From: Caballeronia mineralivorans PML1(12)
Lineage (GTDB): Bacteria > Pseudomonadota > Gammaproteobacteria > Burkholderiales > Burkholderiaceae
Direction: 5' to 3'
Assembly: GCF_001028175.1 (NCBI RefSeq)
Contig: NZ_AEJF01000092.1
Span: 1 to 64,000 of the forward strand
DNA length: 64,000 nucleotides
Shown: one piece after another, positions 1-8,789 of the stretch
Layout of the letters: the number at the start of each line of letters is the position of its first letter
Numbering within the stretch: the stretch's first letter is position 1
The notes under the pieces: generated by a model
The model's input: the letters and a program-made list of their open reading frames with translations, nothing else
What the model was told of the DNA's origin: nothing
Databases searched by the model: none
Position numbers and translations under genes: made by a program

Positions 1-1
1 C

Positions 2-1465
2 GCCGCTGCTGGCGATGCGCTCGCGCTTTGGCCCGACGCCGCGCGCCAAGCGGTCGCCGCCGCTTTGCCACGCGCACGGCTGGGTAATCCTTTGCAACTC
101 GGAGACACCGCTGCGGCCGCTGACTTCGGCGCGGCGCTCGAAGCGCTCGCGCCGCACCGCGAGACCGGGACAGCGTTCGTGGTCCACGCACCAACGCACA
201 CCGCGCCCGTCGCCGAAGTCGCGCGCATGCTGATCGCACAGCAAAGCCACGCGTATCGTGGCTTGATGGCCTGTTTTTTCGGCTGCGTGGATCACGCCAC
301 GCGCGATGCGTTGCACGCCCATGGCATTCCCGTGCACACCACGCCTCAACGCCTGGCGCGGGGTTTCGCGCGGCTCGTGGATTATCGCCAGGGCCGAGAG
401 TTGTTGATGCAGACGCCCGACGGGCCACGTCCTCAGACGGTGGTCGCGCTGGACAGCGCGCAGGCTCAGATCATGGCTGCATTGGCGGCGGGTGTTGCGG
501 AACTGGACGGCGAGCGGGCATCGCGGGTCCTGGCGCAATTCGGCGTGATCGTGAAGCCAGGGTCGGCGGGGCCCCGCGGCGATGACACCATCGAAATCGA
601 TGTCCGCTTGCTGAATCATCGTGTGTTCGGGCCAGTGTTCGAGTTCAAGGCTGTTGGTGCGCTCGGATTGCCGGACGCGTTGCACGAATTCGCGTTGCCG
701 CCGCTCAACCCGGTGTTGGCGCGCGACCTTGTGATGCATTCACCAAGGGCGCGCGAACTTCCGGCGGAGAGCTTGCTTGTTGCATTGACCGCCTTGTCGC
801 AGGCGGTCTGCGAGATCGAGCAGATTGTCGCGTTGCGGTTGACGGTGTTGGTGACCCGGCAGGCCGTCGTGGTCTATGAGCCGCATCTGACGCTAGCCGC
901 GCATCGCACGCCGCTCGCTATCCAGCCGTATCCGCGCCAACTGGAGGAGACGCTCGACTGGAACGGCTTGCGCATCACTGTGCGGCCAATACGTCCCGAC
1001 GACGAAGCCGCCCACAGTGCCTTCGTCTCCGCGATGACGCCCGACGATTTACGCTTGCGATTCTTCAGTTCTGTGCGCAGTTTCGATCACTCGCAACTCG
1101 CGCGGATGACGCAGATCGACTACGACCGCGAGATGGCGTTCATCGCCGTCACCGGCGAAAACGACGCGATGAAGACCTTGGGCGTGGTGCGCGCTGTCGC
1201 CGATCCGGATAACGAGACAGCCGAGTTCGCGGTTGCGGTCCGCTCTGACCAGAAGGGCAAGCGGCTGGGGATGTTACTGGTGACGCGGATCATCGCGTAC
1301 TGCCGGGCACGCCGGACGCGCTGGCTGGTCGGCGAGGCGTTGCGTGAGAACACCGGGATGATCGCACTCGCGCGCCGTTGCGGATTCCAGATCGCAGCGA
1401 CGGAAGACCCCGGCGTGATCGGTTTCCGGATGCGGCTGGCGGAAGCCGACGCGGTGTTGCCGTGA
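2..1465 (+). CDS. Acyl-CoA synthetase (NDP-forming)/GNAT acetyltransferase fusion, 5' end missing
   Basis: The frame is open from the first bases of the window, so the gene starts upstream and only its C-terminal ~487 codons are visible. The first ~140 residues look like the succinyl-CoA-ligase flavodoxin-like domain of NDP-forming acyl-CoA synthetases. A short stretch reminiscent of their ATP-grasp domain follows, and the last ~165 residues (from ITVRPIRPDDE) are a GNAT N-acetyltransferase domain ending with a typical GMIALARRCGF acetyl-CoA-site segment. Family members of this architecture (Pat-like) acetylate lysines of acyl-CoA synthetases and other metabolic enzymes. The ATP-grasp-like middle is only ~150 residues and so seems shortened. 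Family assignment is good; the true substrate is unknown. Confidence 0.8.
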   Translation, partial: AAAGDALALWPDAARQAVAAALPRARLGNPLQLGDTAAAADFGAALEALAPHRETGTAFVVHAPTHTAPVAEVARMLIAQQSHAYRGLMACFFGCVDHATRDALHAHGIPVHTTPQRLARGFARLVDYRQGRELLMQTPDGPRPQTVVALDSAQAQIMAALAAGVAELDGERASRVLAQFGVIVKPGSAGPRGDDTIEIDVRLLNHRVFGPVFEFKAVGALGLPDALHEFALPPLNPVLARDLVMHSPRARELPAESLLVALTALSQAVCEIEQIVALRLTVLVTRQAVVVYEPHLTLAAHRTPLAIQPYPRQLEETLDWNGLRITVRPIRPDDEAAHSAFVSAMTPDDLRLRFFSSVRSFDHSQLARMTQIDYDREMAFIAVTGENDAMKTLGVVRAVADPDNETAEFAVAVRSDQKGKRLGMLLVTRIIAYCRARRTRWLVGEALRENTGMIALARRCGFQIAATEDPGVIGFRMRLAEADAVLP

Positions 1466-1490
1466 AGACCGGGGAAGGGCGCTTACACCG

Positions 1491-1510
1491 GGCCGCCACG
1501 CCGGGCGGCC
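1491..1510. terminator. GC-rich hairpin between convergent genes
   Basis: Perfect 7-bp arms GGCCGCC / GGCGGCC enclose a 6-nt loop in the short gap between two convergent genes. There is no U-tract on either side, so its role as a terminator is inferred from position only. Confidence 0.35.
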
Positions 1511-1551
1511 AGAGTGCGGATTGCGAAGTTGTCGTTCGCAACCCCTTCGAA

Positions 1552-2097
1552 TCAAGCGGGCAGCTTTGCGAGCGCGTCGTCAACTTGCGCGCGCGATACG
1601 GCCAGTTCTTCCAGCCAGGCATCGGCATAAGTGCTGCCGGTTTCCCGCTCCAGACGCGCGATAGTCGCCGCGCAACGCGTGGCGTCCTTAGGCGTAGCAA
1701 TAAACGCTTTCACCGACGCACCCGATGTGAACGCCTCGAACAGCGGAACGCGAATGTCGTCCGGCAGCGCGCGAGCGGTCCATTGATACGGCTTGCCGTT
1801 GAACGACAACTGCGGCGGCAGGACGCGTTCCTTCTTCGCCGCGGGAATCAGGCCGAAATTGCGTGCGGCATCGGCTATCTGGTCGGACGTGAAGAGTTCG
1901 TCCGCGCCAATATCGAATTGCTTGATAAACGTCTCGATGGACTGCATCGCGGCCGCGCGGTCGTCGCGCTTTTGCTGTGCGCGCGCGACGATATCGCGCA
2001 GCTCATCAGCTTCCTCGCTCGTGATCGTGAAACTGGACTGCTTTTGCTGAAGTTCGGAGAAGCGCTGGAATTCGGGATCGGAGAGGAGTTTCGCCAT
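1552..2097 (-). CDS. Conserved hypothetical protein, 181 aa
   Basis: A soluble, charged protein with no signal peptide or membrane segment. The first ~60 residues are strongly helical and acidic/basic alternating (ITSEEADELRDIVARAQQK), suggesting a coiled coil. A central segment KERVLPPQLSFNGKPYQWT looks folded and the C-terminus is helical again. I do not recognise the family. Its codon use is normal for the window and it stands alone, convergent with the acetyltransferase fusion and upstream-facing the IclR gene's 3' end. It is probably a real gene because its length and amino-acid composition are protein-like, unlike the overlapping frames. Confidence 0.65.
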   Translation of the reverse strand: MAKLLSDPEFQRFSELQQKQSSFTITSEEADELRDIVARAQQKRDDRAAAMQSIETFIKQFDIGADELFTSDQIADAARNFGLIPAAKKERVLPPQLSFNGKPYQWTARALPDDIRVPLFEAFTSGASVKAFIATPKDATRCAATIARLERETGSTYADAWLEELAVSRAQVDDALAKLPA

Positions 2098-2219
2098 TGC
2101 CTTGCGTAGAAAAAGACGCGAAACAGCGCACGGGGCGACGTTCCGCTTTTTGAGAGGGTCGCCATTCTAACGCGTCGCGCGCGTCTGCAACTTGCCGAGT
2201 TTGCCAGCCGCGCCAGCCA

Positions 2220-3041
2220 CTACGCTGCGCTCGAATCCCGCGACTCATCGAACCCCACATCCGGCTCACGGAACATCGACAGCGCCGCGGCCGCTTCGCC
2301 AAGCAGCGCACTCACCTCGCTAATGGAAGGCGCCACGTATTCGTCGATACGCCTGAGATACGGACACGTCAGCGTCGCAATCGCCTGGCCCGAAGGCCCA
2401 AGCAGCGGAAAACTCACGTCCATCACACCGAACGTCTGCTGACTTTCCTTATGCAGAAAACCGTCCGCTCGAATCGCCCGATACGCATTTTCCAACGCGA
2501 GCGGATCCAACGCGGACTCACCCTTGACACGTGTGTGTTCGGCGAGCATATGCGCACGCTGCTCCGCGCTCTGAAACGCGAGGATCACGCGGCCCGAACC
2601 GGTATCGATCAATCCAACCCGTGCGCCGAGCCGCACCGAAATCCCCCACGTTCCCGGTCCGTCGACCTGAGCGATCACGAGCAAGTTGCCGCGGTCATAG
2701 GCGGCGAGATGACACGACTGCTCCGCGCGATCGGCGAAACGCTGCATGACTGGCAAGGCTTCCGCGATCAGCCGGTTCATCGGCGGATGGCGGTGCGCGA
2801 GCGCGTATAGCTTCAGGCTCAGCGAATAGCGATCGCCCGCAGGTGAGCGCACCACGTACTGCCGCGCGACCAGCCGTTCGAGCATCCGGTACATCTCGCT
2901 TGCGTTGCGCCCGAGCGATTTCGTGATCTCGGCGCGTGTCAGTCCGTCCTTTTGCTCGGCGAGCAATTCGAGGATATCGAGACCTTTATCCAGCGCGGGC
3001 GCGCGGTAGCGGTCGGCGTCGGTGGGATCGTCTGCCTGCAT
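2220..3041 (-). CDS. IclR-family transcriptional regulator
   Basis: 273 aa with a winged-helix DNA-binding domain at about residues 14-75 (ALDKGLDILELLAEQKDGLT ... SEMYRMLERLV) and an IclR effector domain in the remainder (ISVRLGARVGL, TGSGRVILAF, QTFGVMDVSFPLLG). IclR proteins usually repress or activate an adjacent catabolic operon in response to a pathway metabolite. The gene diverges from the sugar-acid operon starting near 3.2 kb, so it most likely controls it. A weak TGAA-N7-TTCA dyad sits in the shared intergenic region. Confidence 0.9.
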   Translation of the reverse strand: MQADDPTDADRYRAPALDKGLDILELLAEQKDGLTRAEITKSLGRNASEMYRMLERLVARQYVVRSPAGDRYSLSLKLYALAHRHPPMNRLIAEALPVMQRFADRAEQSCHLAAYDRGNLLVIAQVDGPGTWGISVRLGARVGLIDTGSGRVILAFQSAEQRAHMLAEHTRVKGESALDPLALENAYRAIRADGFLHKESQQTFGVMDVSFPLLGPSGQAIATLTCPYLRRIDEYVAPSISEVSALLGEAAAALSMFREPDVGFDESRDSSAA

Positions 3042-3136
3042 GATGACCTTCGGTTAAGTCGCTTAAAAACAAGATGCTAAGGGAAAACACGGACCGCTCA
3101 GCGGCGCACTTAGCTTGACTTCAACTTGTGCGCATA

Positions 3137-3151
3137 TGAATAATACGTTCA
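3137..3151. promoter_or_regulatory. Candidate IclR operator
   Basis: TGAATAATACGTTCA is a small dyad (arms TGAA/TTCA) in an AT-rich patch of the divergent intergenic region. IclR-type operators are commonly 12-15 bp imperfect palindromes in this position. Assigned by position and symmetry only. Confidence 0.3.
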
Positions 3152-3233
3152 CTGATAAATGATTGTACTGATGCAAACCCGCGGCATTGCTCGAACTACC
3201 GCCCGAATGACGCCCGATTTCAAGGAAGTTTCC

Positions 3234-3572
3234 GTGCAGCAAGCCCCTCACAAGCCCACCGACGCACGGCTCATTCTTCAAAGCCCGCAGGACAATTGCC
3301 TGATAGCGGGCGCGCGTCTGGAAGCGGGGGAGTGCGTGGAGATCGAGGGGGAGATGGTCACGCTTGCGAAGACTATCGACCTGGGGCACAAAGTCGCGCG
3401 ACGCGCGCTGTGTACCGACGAAAAAGTGCTGCGTTATGGCGCGATCATTGGCCATGTGACGTCGGACGTTCAGCCCGGTGAACATCTGCATACGCACAAT
3501 CTCGAGAGCGACTACCTCCCGACCTACACTCACGACGCCGGCCATGCGTTCGTGGATCACCGCGAACGTTAA
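3234..3572 (+). CDS. UxaA-family dehydratase small (SAF-domain) subunit
   Basis: About 112 aa. It matches the small N-terminal SAF domain of altronate/galactarate-type dehydratases (LGHKVARRAL, KVLRYGAIIGHVTSDVQPGEHLHTHNLES). I chose the GTG start because AAGGAAG lies 5-6 nt before it. Reading can be extended upstream to an ATG at 3159, but that has no ribosome site and the added residues are unlike the family. The small subunit ends 4 bp before the large subunit, so the two are coupled. In some bacteria these are separate genes, in others one polypeptide. Together they would dehydrate a sugar acid to a 2-keto-3-deoxy acid. Confidence 0.85.
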   Translation: MQQAPHKPTDARLILQSPQDNCLIAGARLEAGECVEIEGEMVTLAKTIDLGHKVARRALCTDEKVLRYGAIIGHVTSDVQPGEHLHTHNLESDYLPTYTHDAGHAFVDHRER

Positions 3573-3576
3573 GCCG

Positions 3577-4866
3577 ATGACCGCAACCACCACTTCGCAA
3601 CTTCAAGGTTTCCTGCGTGCCGATGGCCGCAAGGGCATCCGCAATGTGATCGCGGTCGCTTATCTCGTCGAGTGCGCGCATCACGTCGCGCGGGAAATCG
3701 TCGGGCAGTTTCGCCCGGCGTTCGACGCTTTCGACGATCCTGCTGTAGACCACGGACCGCCCGTGCACCTGATCGGCTTTCCGGGTTGCTACCCGAACGG
3801 CTATGCCGAAAAGATGATGGAGCGGCTGACCACGCACCCGAACGTGGGCGCGGTGTTGTTCGTGTCGCTCGGCTGCGAAAGCATGAACAAGCACTATCTC
3901 GTTGACGCCGTGCGTGCGAGCGGCCGTCCCGCCGAGGTGCTGACGATCCAGGAAAAAGGCGGCACGCGCAGCACGATCCAGAACGGCATTGACTGGATTC
4001 GCGACACACGTGCAATGCTCGCGCAGCAACGGAAGGTGCCGATGGCGCTTGATGAATTAATCGTCGGCACGATTTGCGGCGGCTCGGACGGCACGAGCGG
4101 CATCACCGCGAATCCCGCTGTGGGCCGCGCCTTCGATGCACTCATCGATGCCGGCGCCGCCTGCATCTTCGAGGAAACCGGCGAACTGGTCGGCTGCGAA
4201 TTCCATATGCAAAGCCGGGCGGCGCGTCCCGAGTTGGGCCGTGAAATTGTCGCGTGCGTGGACAAGGCGGCGCGTTATTACTCCATCCTTGGACACGGCT
4301 CGTTCGCGGTCGGCAACGCGGACGGCGGCCTCACCACGCAGGAAGAAAAGTCACTCGGCGCGTATGCGAAAAGCGGCGCGTCGCCCATTGTGGGGATTGT
4401 GAAACCAGGCGACATTCCGCCCGTCGGCGGTCTGTATCTGCTCGATGTTGTGCCCGACGGCGAACCGCGTTTCGGTTTTCCGAACATCAGCGACAACGCG
4501 GAAATCGGCGAACTGATCGCATGCGGGGCGCACGTGATCCTGTTCACGACCGGCCGCGGTTCGGTGGTCGGCTCGGCCATTTCGCCCGTCATCAAGATTT
4601 GCGCGAATCCGGCGACGTATCGGAATCTTTCCGGCGATATGGACGTTGATGCGGGCCGCATTCTGGAAGGCCGCGCGACGCTCGATGAAGTCGGTCGCGA
4701 AGTATTCGATGCCACCGTGAGCGTTGCGGCAGGTGCAGCGTCGAAGTCGGAATCGCTCGGCCATCAGGAGTTTATCCTGACGTACAAAACCTTTGATCCC
4801 GTCGGTCCGGCGTGCCTGCCGGCGAGTGCGACGCCGCGGCATGCGGTATCGATTCCTTCGATTTGA
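3577..4866 (+). CDS. UxaA-family sugar-acid dehydratase large subunit
   Basis: 429 aa, the catalytic domain of the altronate/D-galactarate dehydratase family (GFLRADGRKGIRNVIAV, LGCESMN, GGSDGTSGITANPAVGRA, GLYLLDVVPDGEPRFGFPN, FTTGRGSVVGSAISPVIKI). The family uses a metal to remove water from C2-C3 of aldonates. Neighbours (aldo/keto reductase, lactonase, FAH-type hydrolase) suggest a non-phosphorylative route for L-fucose or a similar 6-deoxy sugar, where this protein would take the aldonate to its 2-keto-3-deoxy form. This substrate is inference. The start follows the small subunit's stop closely; an in-frame ATG further upstream overlaps that gene and adds non-homologous residues. Confidence 0.85.
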   Translation: MTATTTSQLQGFLRADGRKGIRNVIAVAYLVECAHHVAREIVGQFRPAFDAFDDPAVDHGPPVHLIGFPGCYPNGYAEKMMERLTTHPNVGAVLFVSLGCESMNKHYLVDAVRASGRPAEVLTIQEKGGTRSTIQNGIDWIRDTRAMLAQQRKVPMALDELIVGTICGGSDGTSGITANPAVGRAFDALIDAGAACIFEETGELVGCEFHMQSRAARPELGREIVACVDKAARYYSILGHGSFAVGNADGGLTTQEEKSLGAYAKSGASPIVGIVKPGDIPPVGGLYLLDVVPDGEPRFGFPNISDNAEIGELIACGAHVILFTTGRGSVVGSAISPVIKICANPATYRNLSGDMDVDAGRILEGRATLDEVGREVFDATVSVAAGAASKSESLGHQEFILTYKTFDPVGPACLPASATPRHAVSIPSI

Positions 4867-4890
4867 ATGTGACTCATTGGATCCAACACA

Positions 4891-5979
4891 ATGAACCCAA
4901 TCACTGGAAATCCCGTCGTGAAAAAGCGCAAGGTGGGCAAAACGTCGCTGGAAGTCACGGCGCTGTCGCTGGGCAGTGCGCCGCTGGGCGGCCTGTATCA
5001 CGATCTTTCCGAGGCAGACGCGCAAGCGACGGTGGATGCGGCATGGCAAAGCGGCATCCGTTTTTTCGATACCGCGCCGCATTACGGCCACACGAAAGCC
5101 GAACACCGGATAGGCAATGCGTTGCGCCGATACCCGCGCGAAGACTATGTGCTGTCGACCAAAGTCGGCCGCCGTTTTGTCCCGCGCACCACGCCTTATG
5201 ACGGCAGCGAAGGCTGGTCGGATCCGCTGCCGTTCCAGGCGATCTACGACTACACCTACGACGGCATTCTTCGATCGTTCGAGGACAGCCAGCAACGCAT
5301 GGGTATCGTCGATATCGATATTGTGCTGATCCACGATATCGGCCGCGTCACACATGGCGAAAACAACGCGCGTTACTGGCGGCAACTGTCGAACGAGGGC
5401 GGCTTTCGGGCGCTCGATGAACTGCGCGCATCGCGCGGCGTAAAAGCTGTTGGACTCGGCGTGAACGAAGGTGCGGCCATTCAGGAAGTAATGGCGGAAT
5501 ACAACATCGATTGCGCGTTGCTGGCAGGACGCTACACCTTGCTGGAGCAAGCGGTACTCGACGACTTGCTGCCCGAATGCGAGAACCGCGGCGTCAGCAT
5601 TGTGCTCGGTGGCGCGTTCAATTCAGGCATTCTCGCGCGGGGACTGAAGCCCGAGACAGCGCTAAAGGCGGACAACCAGAAGTTCAATTATGGCGATGCG
5701 CCGCCGTTGATTGTCGAACGCGTTGAAGCGCTTGAACGGGTGTGTCGCGACCATGGTGTTGCCTTGTCCAGCGCGGCTCTGCAGTTTCCTTATGCGCATA
5801 AAGTTGTGGCCACGGTGCTGATGGGCGCACGGAACCCCGAGGAAGTACGTCTGAACGCAGCTTCATTCGCGGATTCATTGCCGGATGAGTTGTGGGACGC
5901 GTTGCGAGCGGCGGGTTTGTTGCATCACTCCGCACCTGTACCGCAGCGTATCGATCACGCGGATTCAGGAAGACCATGA
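4891..5979 (+). CDS. Aldo/keto reductase, L-fucose / D-threo-aldose 1-dehydrogenase-like
   Basis: 362 aa (beta/alpha)8 oxidoreductase of the subgroup that holds D-threo-aldose 1-dehydrogenase and pyridoxal 4-dehydrogenase. Visible landmarks are VGKTSLEVTALSLGSAPLGGLY at the N-terminus, the Asp-Tyr active-site segment RFFDTAPHYGHTKAEHRIG, STKVGR (catalytic Lys), the VDIDIVLIHDIG strand with the catalytic His, and VLMGARNPEEV for NAD(P). It probably oxidises a free aldose to its lactone, which the next gene's lactonase would open. Its stop overlaps that gene's start (ATGA). An internal GTG at 4918 has a better ribosome-site spacing and is an alternative start. Confidence 0.85.
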   Translation: MNPITGNPVVKKRKVGKTSLEVTALSLGSAPLGGLYHDLSEADAQATVDAAWQSGIRFFDTAPHYGHTKAEHRIGNALRRYPREDYVLSTKVGRRFVPRTTPYDGSEGWSDPLPFQAIYDYTYDGILRSFEDSQQRMGIVDIDIVLIHDIGRVTHGENNARYWRQLSNEGGFRALDELRASRGVKAVGLGVNEGAAIQEVMAEYNIDCALLAGRYTLLEQAVLDDLLPECENRGVSIVLGGAFNSGILARGLKPETALKADNQKFNYGDAPPLIVERVEALERVCRDHGVALSSAALQFPYAHKVVATVLMGARNPEEVRLNAASFADSLPDELWDALRAAGLLHHSAPVPQRIDHADSGRP

Positions 5980-6827
5980 GCGCTGAACGTATTGACGCAC
6001 ATCAGCATTTCTGGGATCCATCCCGTGGCGACTACGGTTGGCTGACGCCGGAGTTGCCGACGTTGTACCGCGTGTTTGGTCCCGGTGACCTGAAGCCCCT
6101 TCGCGAAGCGGCCAACATCGCGCGGACGGTAGTGGTTCAGGCTGCGCCTACCGTCGATGAAACGCGTTATCTACTGGATCTCGCCCGCGACGATGCGTCT
6201 ATCGCCGGTATTGTTGGCTGGGTTCCGCTTGACGCGCTGAACGCCGTCGAACGGATCGATGAACTCGCGCGGGAACCGAAATTCAAGGGTGTGCGTCCGA
6301 TGCTGCAGGACCTGCCGGATGACCGCTGGATCGAGAATCCTCAACTGACTCCGGCAGTCCACGCGCTGATCAAACACGACCTCGCTTTCGATGCATTGAT
6401 ATTTTCGCGCCACGTGCCTTCTCTGAAGGTGTTTGCCGCGCGTTTTCCTGAGTTGCGAATCGTCGTCGATCATGGCGCGAAGCCGCAAATCAAGGAAGGC
6501 AAGGAAGGCGATATGGCCTGGCAAAGCTGGGCTGACGGCATAGCGGAATTGGCCGGGTTGCCACAACGACTGCACTGCAAACTTTCTGGCCTAGCGACTG
6601 AGGCTGCGCCCGGTTGGACTGTGTCAGCGCTCAAGCCCTACGTCGATCATCTTCTCGAACACTTTGGGCCTGAGCGCCTGATGTGGGGCAGCGACTGGCC
6701 GGTGTTGAACCTGAACGGCGATTACGCGCACTGGTTTGATGCAGCGCGACAATTGACGTCACGCCTTGACGCGCCTGCACAGGAAGCGATCTTCGGCGAT
6801 ACCGCGCGCGCGTTCTACCGGTTGTAA
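5976..6827 (+). CDS. Amidohydrolase-superfamily lactonase (L-fuconolactonase-like, COG3618)
   Basis: 283 aa. RIDAHQHFWDPSRGDYGWL at the N-terminus is the signature of COG3618 amidohydrolase lactonases. Further metal/active-site elements follow: VVQAAPTVDETRYLL, GVRPMLQDLPDDRWI, VDHGAKPQI, CKLSGLATEA and LMWGSDWPVLNL. Known members hydrolyse L-fucono-, L-rhamnono- or 4-sulfomuconolactones. Translation starts inside the preceding stop codon (ATGA) with AGGAAG upstream, so the pair is co-translated. Together they would turn an aldose into the aldonate used by the upstream dehydratase. Confidence 0.85.
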   Translation: MSAERIDAHQHFWDPSRGDYGWLTPELPTLYRVFGPGDLKPLREAANIARTVVVQAAPTVDETRYLLDLARDDASIAGIVGWVPLDALNAVERIDELAREPKFKGVRPMLQDLPDDRWIENPQLTPAVHALIKHDLAFDALIFSRHVPSLKVFAARFPELRIVVDHGAKPQIKEGKEGDMAWQSWADGIAELAGLPQRLHCKLSGLATEAAPGWTVSALKPYVDHLLEHFGPERLMWGSDWPVLNLNGDYAHWFDAARQLTSRLDAPAQEAIFGDTARAFYRL

Positions 6828-6975
6828 AAGCATGAAGAATGAGCGCGGTATACCCGGAATTGCTCAACAGCAATTGCAATGAAAGCGCACGATGGTAAAA
6901 AGATTGGCGACGAAGCCAGTCAATCCGAACATCTCGAAACCGAATCAAAACCTGAAAACTGAAGGATCACTCACA

Positions 6976-7824
6976 ATGAAACTGCTGCGCTATGGGCCGA
7001 AGGGTCAGGAAAAACCGGGTTTGCTGGATCAGAACGGCAAGATTCGCGATTTGTCGAAGGTAGTCGACGATATCGCTGGCGAGGCGCTATCCGACGCCAC
7101 CCTGGCCAAACTGCGCGCGCTCGATCCGGTCTCATTGCCTGAAGTGCCGGGCGAACCGCGCATTGGACCGTGCGTAGGAAGCGTGGGCAAGTTTGTCTGT
7201 ATCGGGCTGAATTACGCCGATCACGCGGCCGAATCGAATCTGCCCGTGCCGACGGAGCCCGTGCTTTTCGGCAAATGGACGAGCGCCATTTGCGGTCCGA
7301 ATGACGACGTCGAGATTCCGCGCAATTCGAAGAAAACAGATTGGGAAGTCGAACTCGGCGTGGTGATCGGCAAAGAGGCGAAGTACGTCAGCGAGGCGGA
7401 CGCGCTGGATTACGTCGCGGGCTATTGCGTGATCAACGACGTCTCCGAGCGTGAATGGCAACTCGAGCACGGTACGCAATGGGACAAGGGCAAGGGTTTC
7501 GATACGTTTGGCCCGATCGGTCCATGGCTTGTCACGAAAGACGAGATCGCCGATCCGCAGCAACTCAGCATGTGGCTCGAAGTAGACGGACACCGCTACC
7601 AGAACGGCAGCACGAAGACGATGGTATTCGGTGTGGCAGAGCTGGTGTCGTATTTGTCGAAGGTGATGAGCCTGCAACCGGGCGATGTCATTTCCACCGG
7701 CACGCCACCGGGCGTAGGCATGGGCGTAAAGCCGGCGCCGGTCTACCTGAAGGTGGGGCAGACGATGCGGCTCGGAATCCAGGGTTTGGGCGAGCAGCAG
7801 CAACGCACGGTCGACGCGAAGTAA
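6976..7824 (+). CDS. FAH-family hydrolase, probably 2,4-diketo-3-deoxy-sugar-acid hydrolase
   Basis: 282 aa of the fumarylacetoacetate hydrolase fold. N-terminal cap MKLLRYGPKGQEKPG, then KFVCIGLNYADHAAESNLPVPTEPVLFGKW, the metal-binding EVELGVVIGKEAK, the GYCVINDVSER segment and STGTPPGVGMG. Members in L-fucose and L-rhamnose diketo pathways split 2,4-diketo-3-deoxy acids into pyruvate and lactate. GAAGGA precedes the ATG. The SDR dehydrogenase needed to make the 2,4-diketo substrate, and any sugar transporter, are not in this cluster, so part of the pathway would have to be encoded elsewhere. A strong terminator follows. Confidence 0.85.
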   Translation: MKLLRYGPKGQEKPGLLDQNGKIRDLSKVVDDIAGEALSDATLAKLRALDPVSLPEVPGEPRIGPCVGSVGKFVCIGLNYADHAAESNLPVPTEPVLFGKWTSAICGPNDDVEIPRNSKKTDWEVELGVVIGKEAKYVSEADALDYVAGYCVINDVSEREWQLEHGTQWDKGKGFDTFGPIGPWLVTKDEIADPQQLSMWLEVDGHRYQNGSTKTMVFGVAELVSYLSKVMSLQPGDVISTGTPPGVGMGVKPAPVYLKVGQTMRLGIQGLGEQQQRTVDAK

Positions 7825-7899
7825 GCGGTTTATTGCGACGCAACTAAGCGAGCGAAGCTGGCGAGCGAATTGACGCCGCGTCGGCACGTTTAAGAAGAA

Positions 7900-7936
7900 G
7901 GCCGTTCCAACGCCAGTTGGAACGGCCTTATTTTTT
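7900..7936 (+). terminator. Rho-independent terminator of the sugar-acid operon
   Basis: A perfect 12-bp stem (GGCCGTTCCAAC / GTTGGAACGGCC) with loop GCCA is followed by TTATTTTTT. It lies 75 bp after the FAH-hydrolase stop. Confidence 0.95.
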
Positions 7937-8062
7937 ACAGCAAGTTCAACGCGACGGACCAGCGGTCTTGACCAGGGGGAGCGCGTTGTGGCTTCCACCC
8001 AAAAATCGAATGTTTTAGCCGGCGTTAACCTTTAAGCGCATAAAGCCACGCCCAACCCCATC

Positions 8063-8506
8063 TCACTCGTTAAATACCGGCTCAAGCTCCGCAGCCATTT
8101 CGCTGATCCGATGAATGGTTCCCTGCGCCACTGCTACGAGCCGTTCGGCACCGCCATCGGTGACATACACGTCGCATTGGCAGGTCGCCTGCGTCATGCC
8201 GGCGTAGACCACGCGCGCGCGCGCCATCAACGTGCCGGAGACAGCGGGCCGCAAATAATTGATCTTGTATTCGCCCGTGACCACTTTCGGGCCTAGGCGC
8301 AGCGCGCCGGCGAAGGTCAGGGCGTTATCGACGAGATAACTCACTACACCGCCGTGCACGAAACCGTGTTGTTGCCGGAGTTCGTCGCGGATGGTAAGGC
8401 ACAACGTGAGACTCGTGGAGTCGACCTGCATGAGCTTCGTACCCAGCAAGGCGCTAAACGGCTGCGCGTTCAACGCGCCCCGTGCGATATCGACAATTTC
8501 GGCCAT
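8063..8506 (-). CDS. PaaI-type hotdog-fold thioesterase
   Basis: 147 aa single hotdog domain. The signature HGFVHGGVVSYLVDNALTFAG contains the Asn/Asp and His-Gly residues typical of the PaaI / YbgC-like acyl-CoA thioesterases, followed by TGEYKINYLRPAVSGTLMARARVVYAGMTQATCQCDVY. It probably hydrolyses an aryl- or short acyl-CoA. The start with AGGAG 7 nt upstream gives a standard-length protein; a longer reading adds 29 residues that are unlike the family. It stands alone, so the substrate cannot be inferred. Confidence 0.85.
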   Translation of the reverse strand: MAEIVDIARGALNAQPFSALLGTKLMQVDSTSLTLCLTIRDELRQQHGFVHGGVVSYLVDNALTFAGALRLGPKVVTGEYKINYLRPAVSGTLMARARVVYAGMTQATCQCDVYVTDGGAERLVAVAQGTIHRISEMAAELEPVFNE

Positions 8507-8736
8507 TCGGACACTCCTACACTTGGTTTCGGTCCAGTCAGCGTGAGTCCCACAATCCGCACCGGGGCAGGAGCCTTCGTCGCGGTCCTGCACAAGACTG
8601 TAGGTAGCGCATGGTCACTCTGCAAGGACGATCTCAAAATTGCGGACAAATTATCGGGTTTGCATGGGCTTTATGAGTGATTTGAAACGAAAACGCGGAA
8701 AGCGTTCGGCGCCGCGCTAATTTTCCCAGCTGTAAT

Positions 8737-8766
8737 AAAAAACGCCTCGCAGCATGGCGAGGCGTT
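8737..8766 (-). terminator. Rho-independent terminator of the epimerase gene
   Basis: Read on the minus strand, a 10-bp stem AACGCCTCGC / GCGAGGCGTT with a 6-nt loop runs into a T tract. It starts 24 bp after the AGE-family gene's stop. Confidence 0.9.
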
Positions 8767-8789
8767 CAATAGCGCAAAAACTCCGGGTA

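Noticed and set aside
4351..5550. Long minus-strand open frame opposite the dehydratase/aldo-keto reductase genes
   Set aside because: Arg/His-rich translation with no recognisable domain; it mirrors real plus-strand genes. High GC produces such antisense frames throughout the window.
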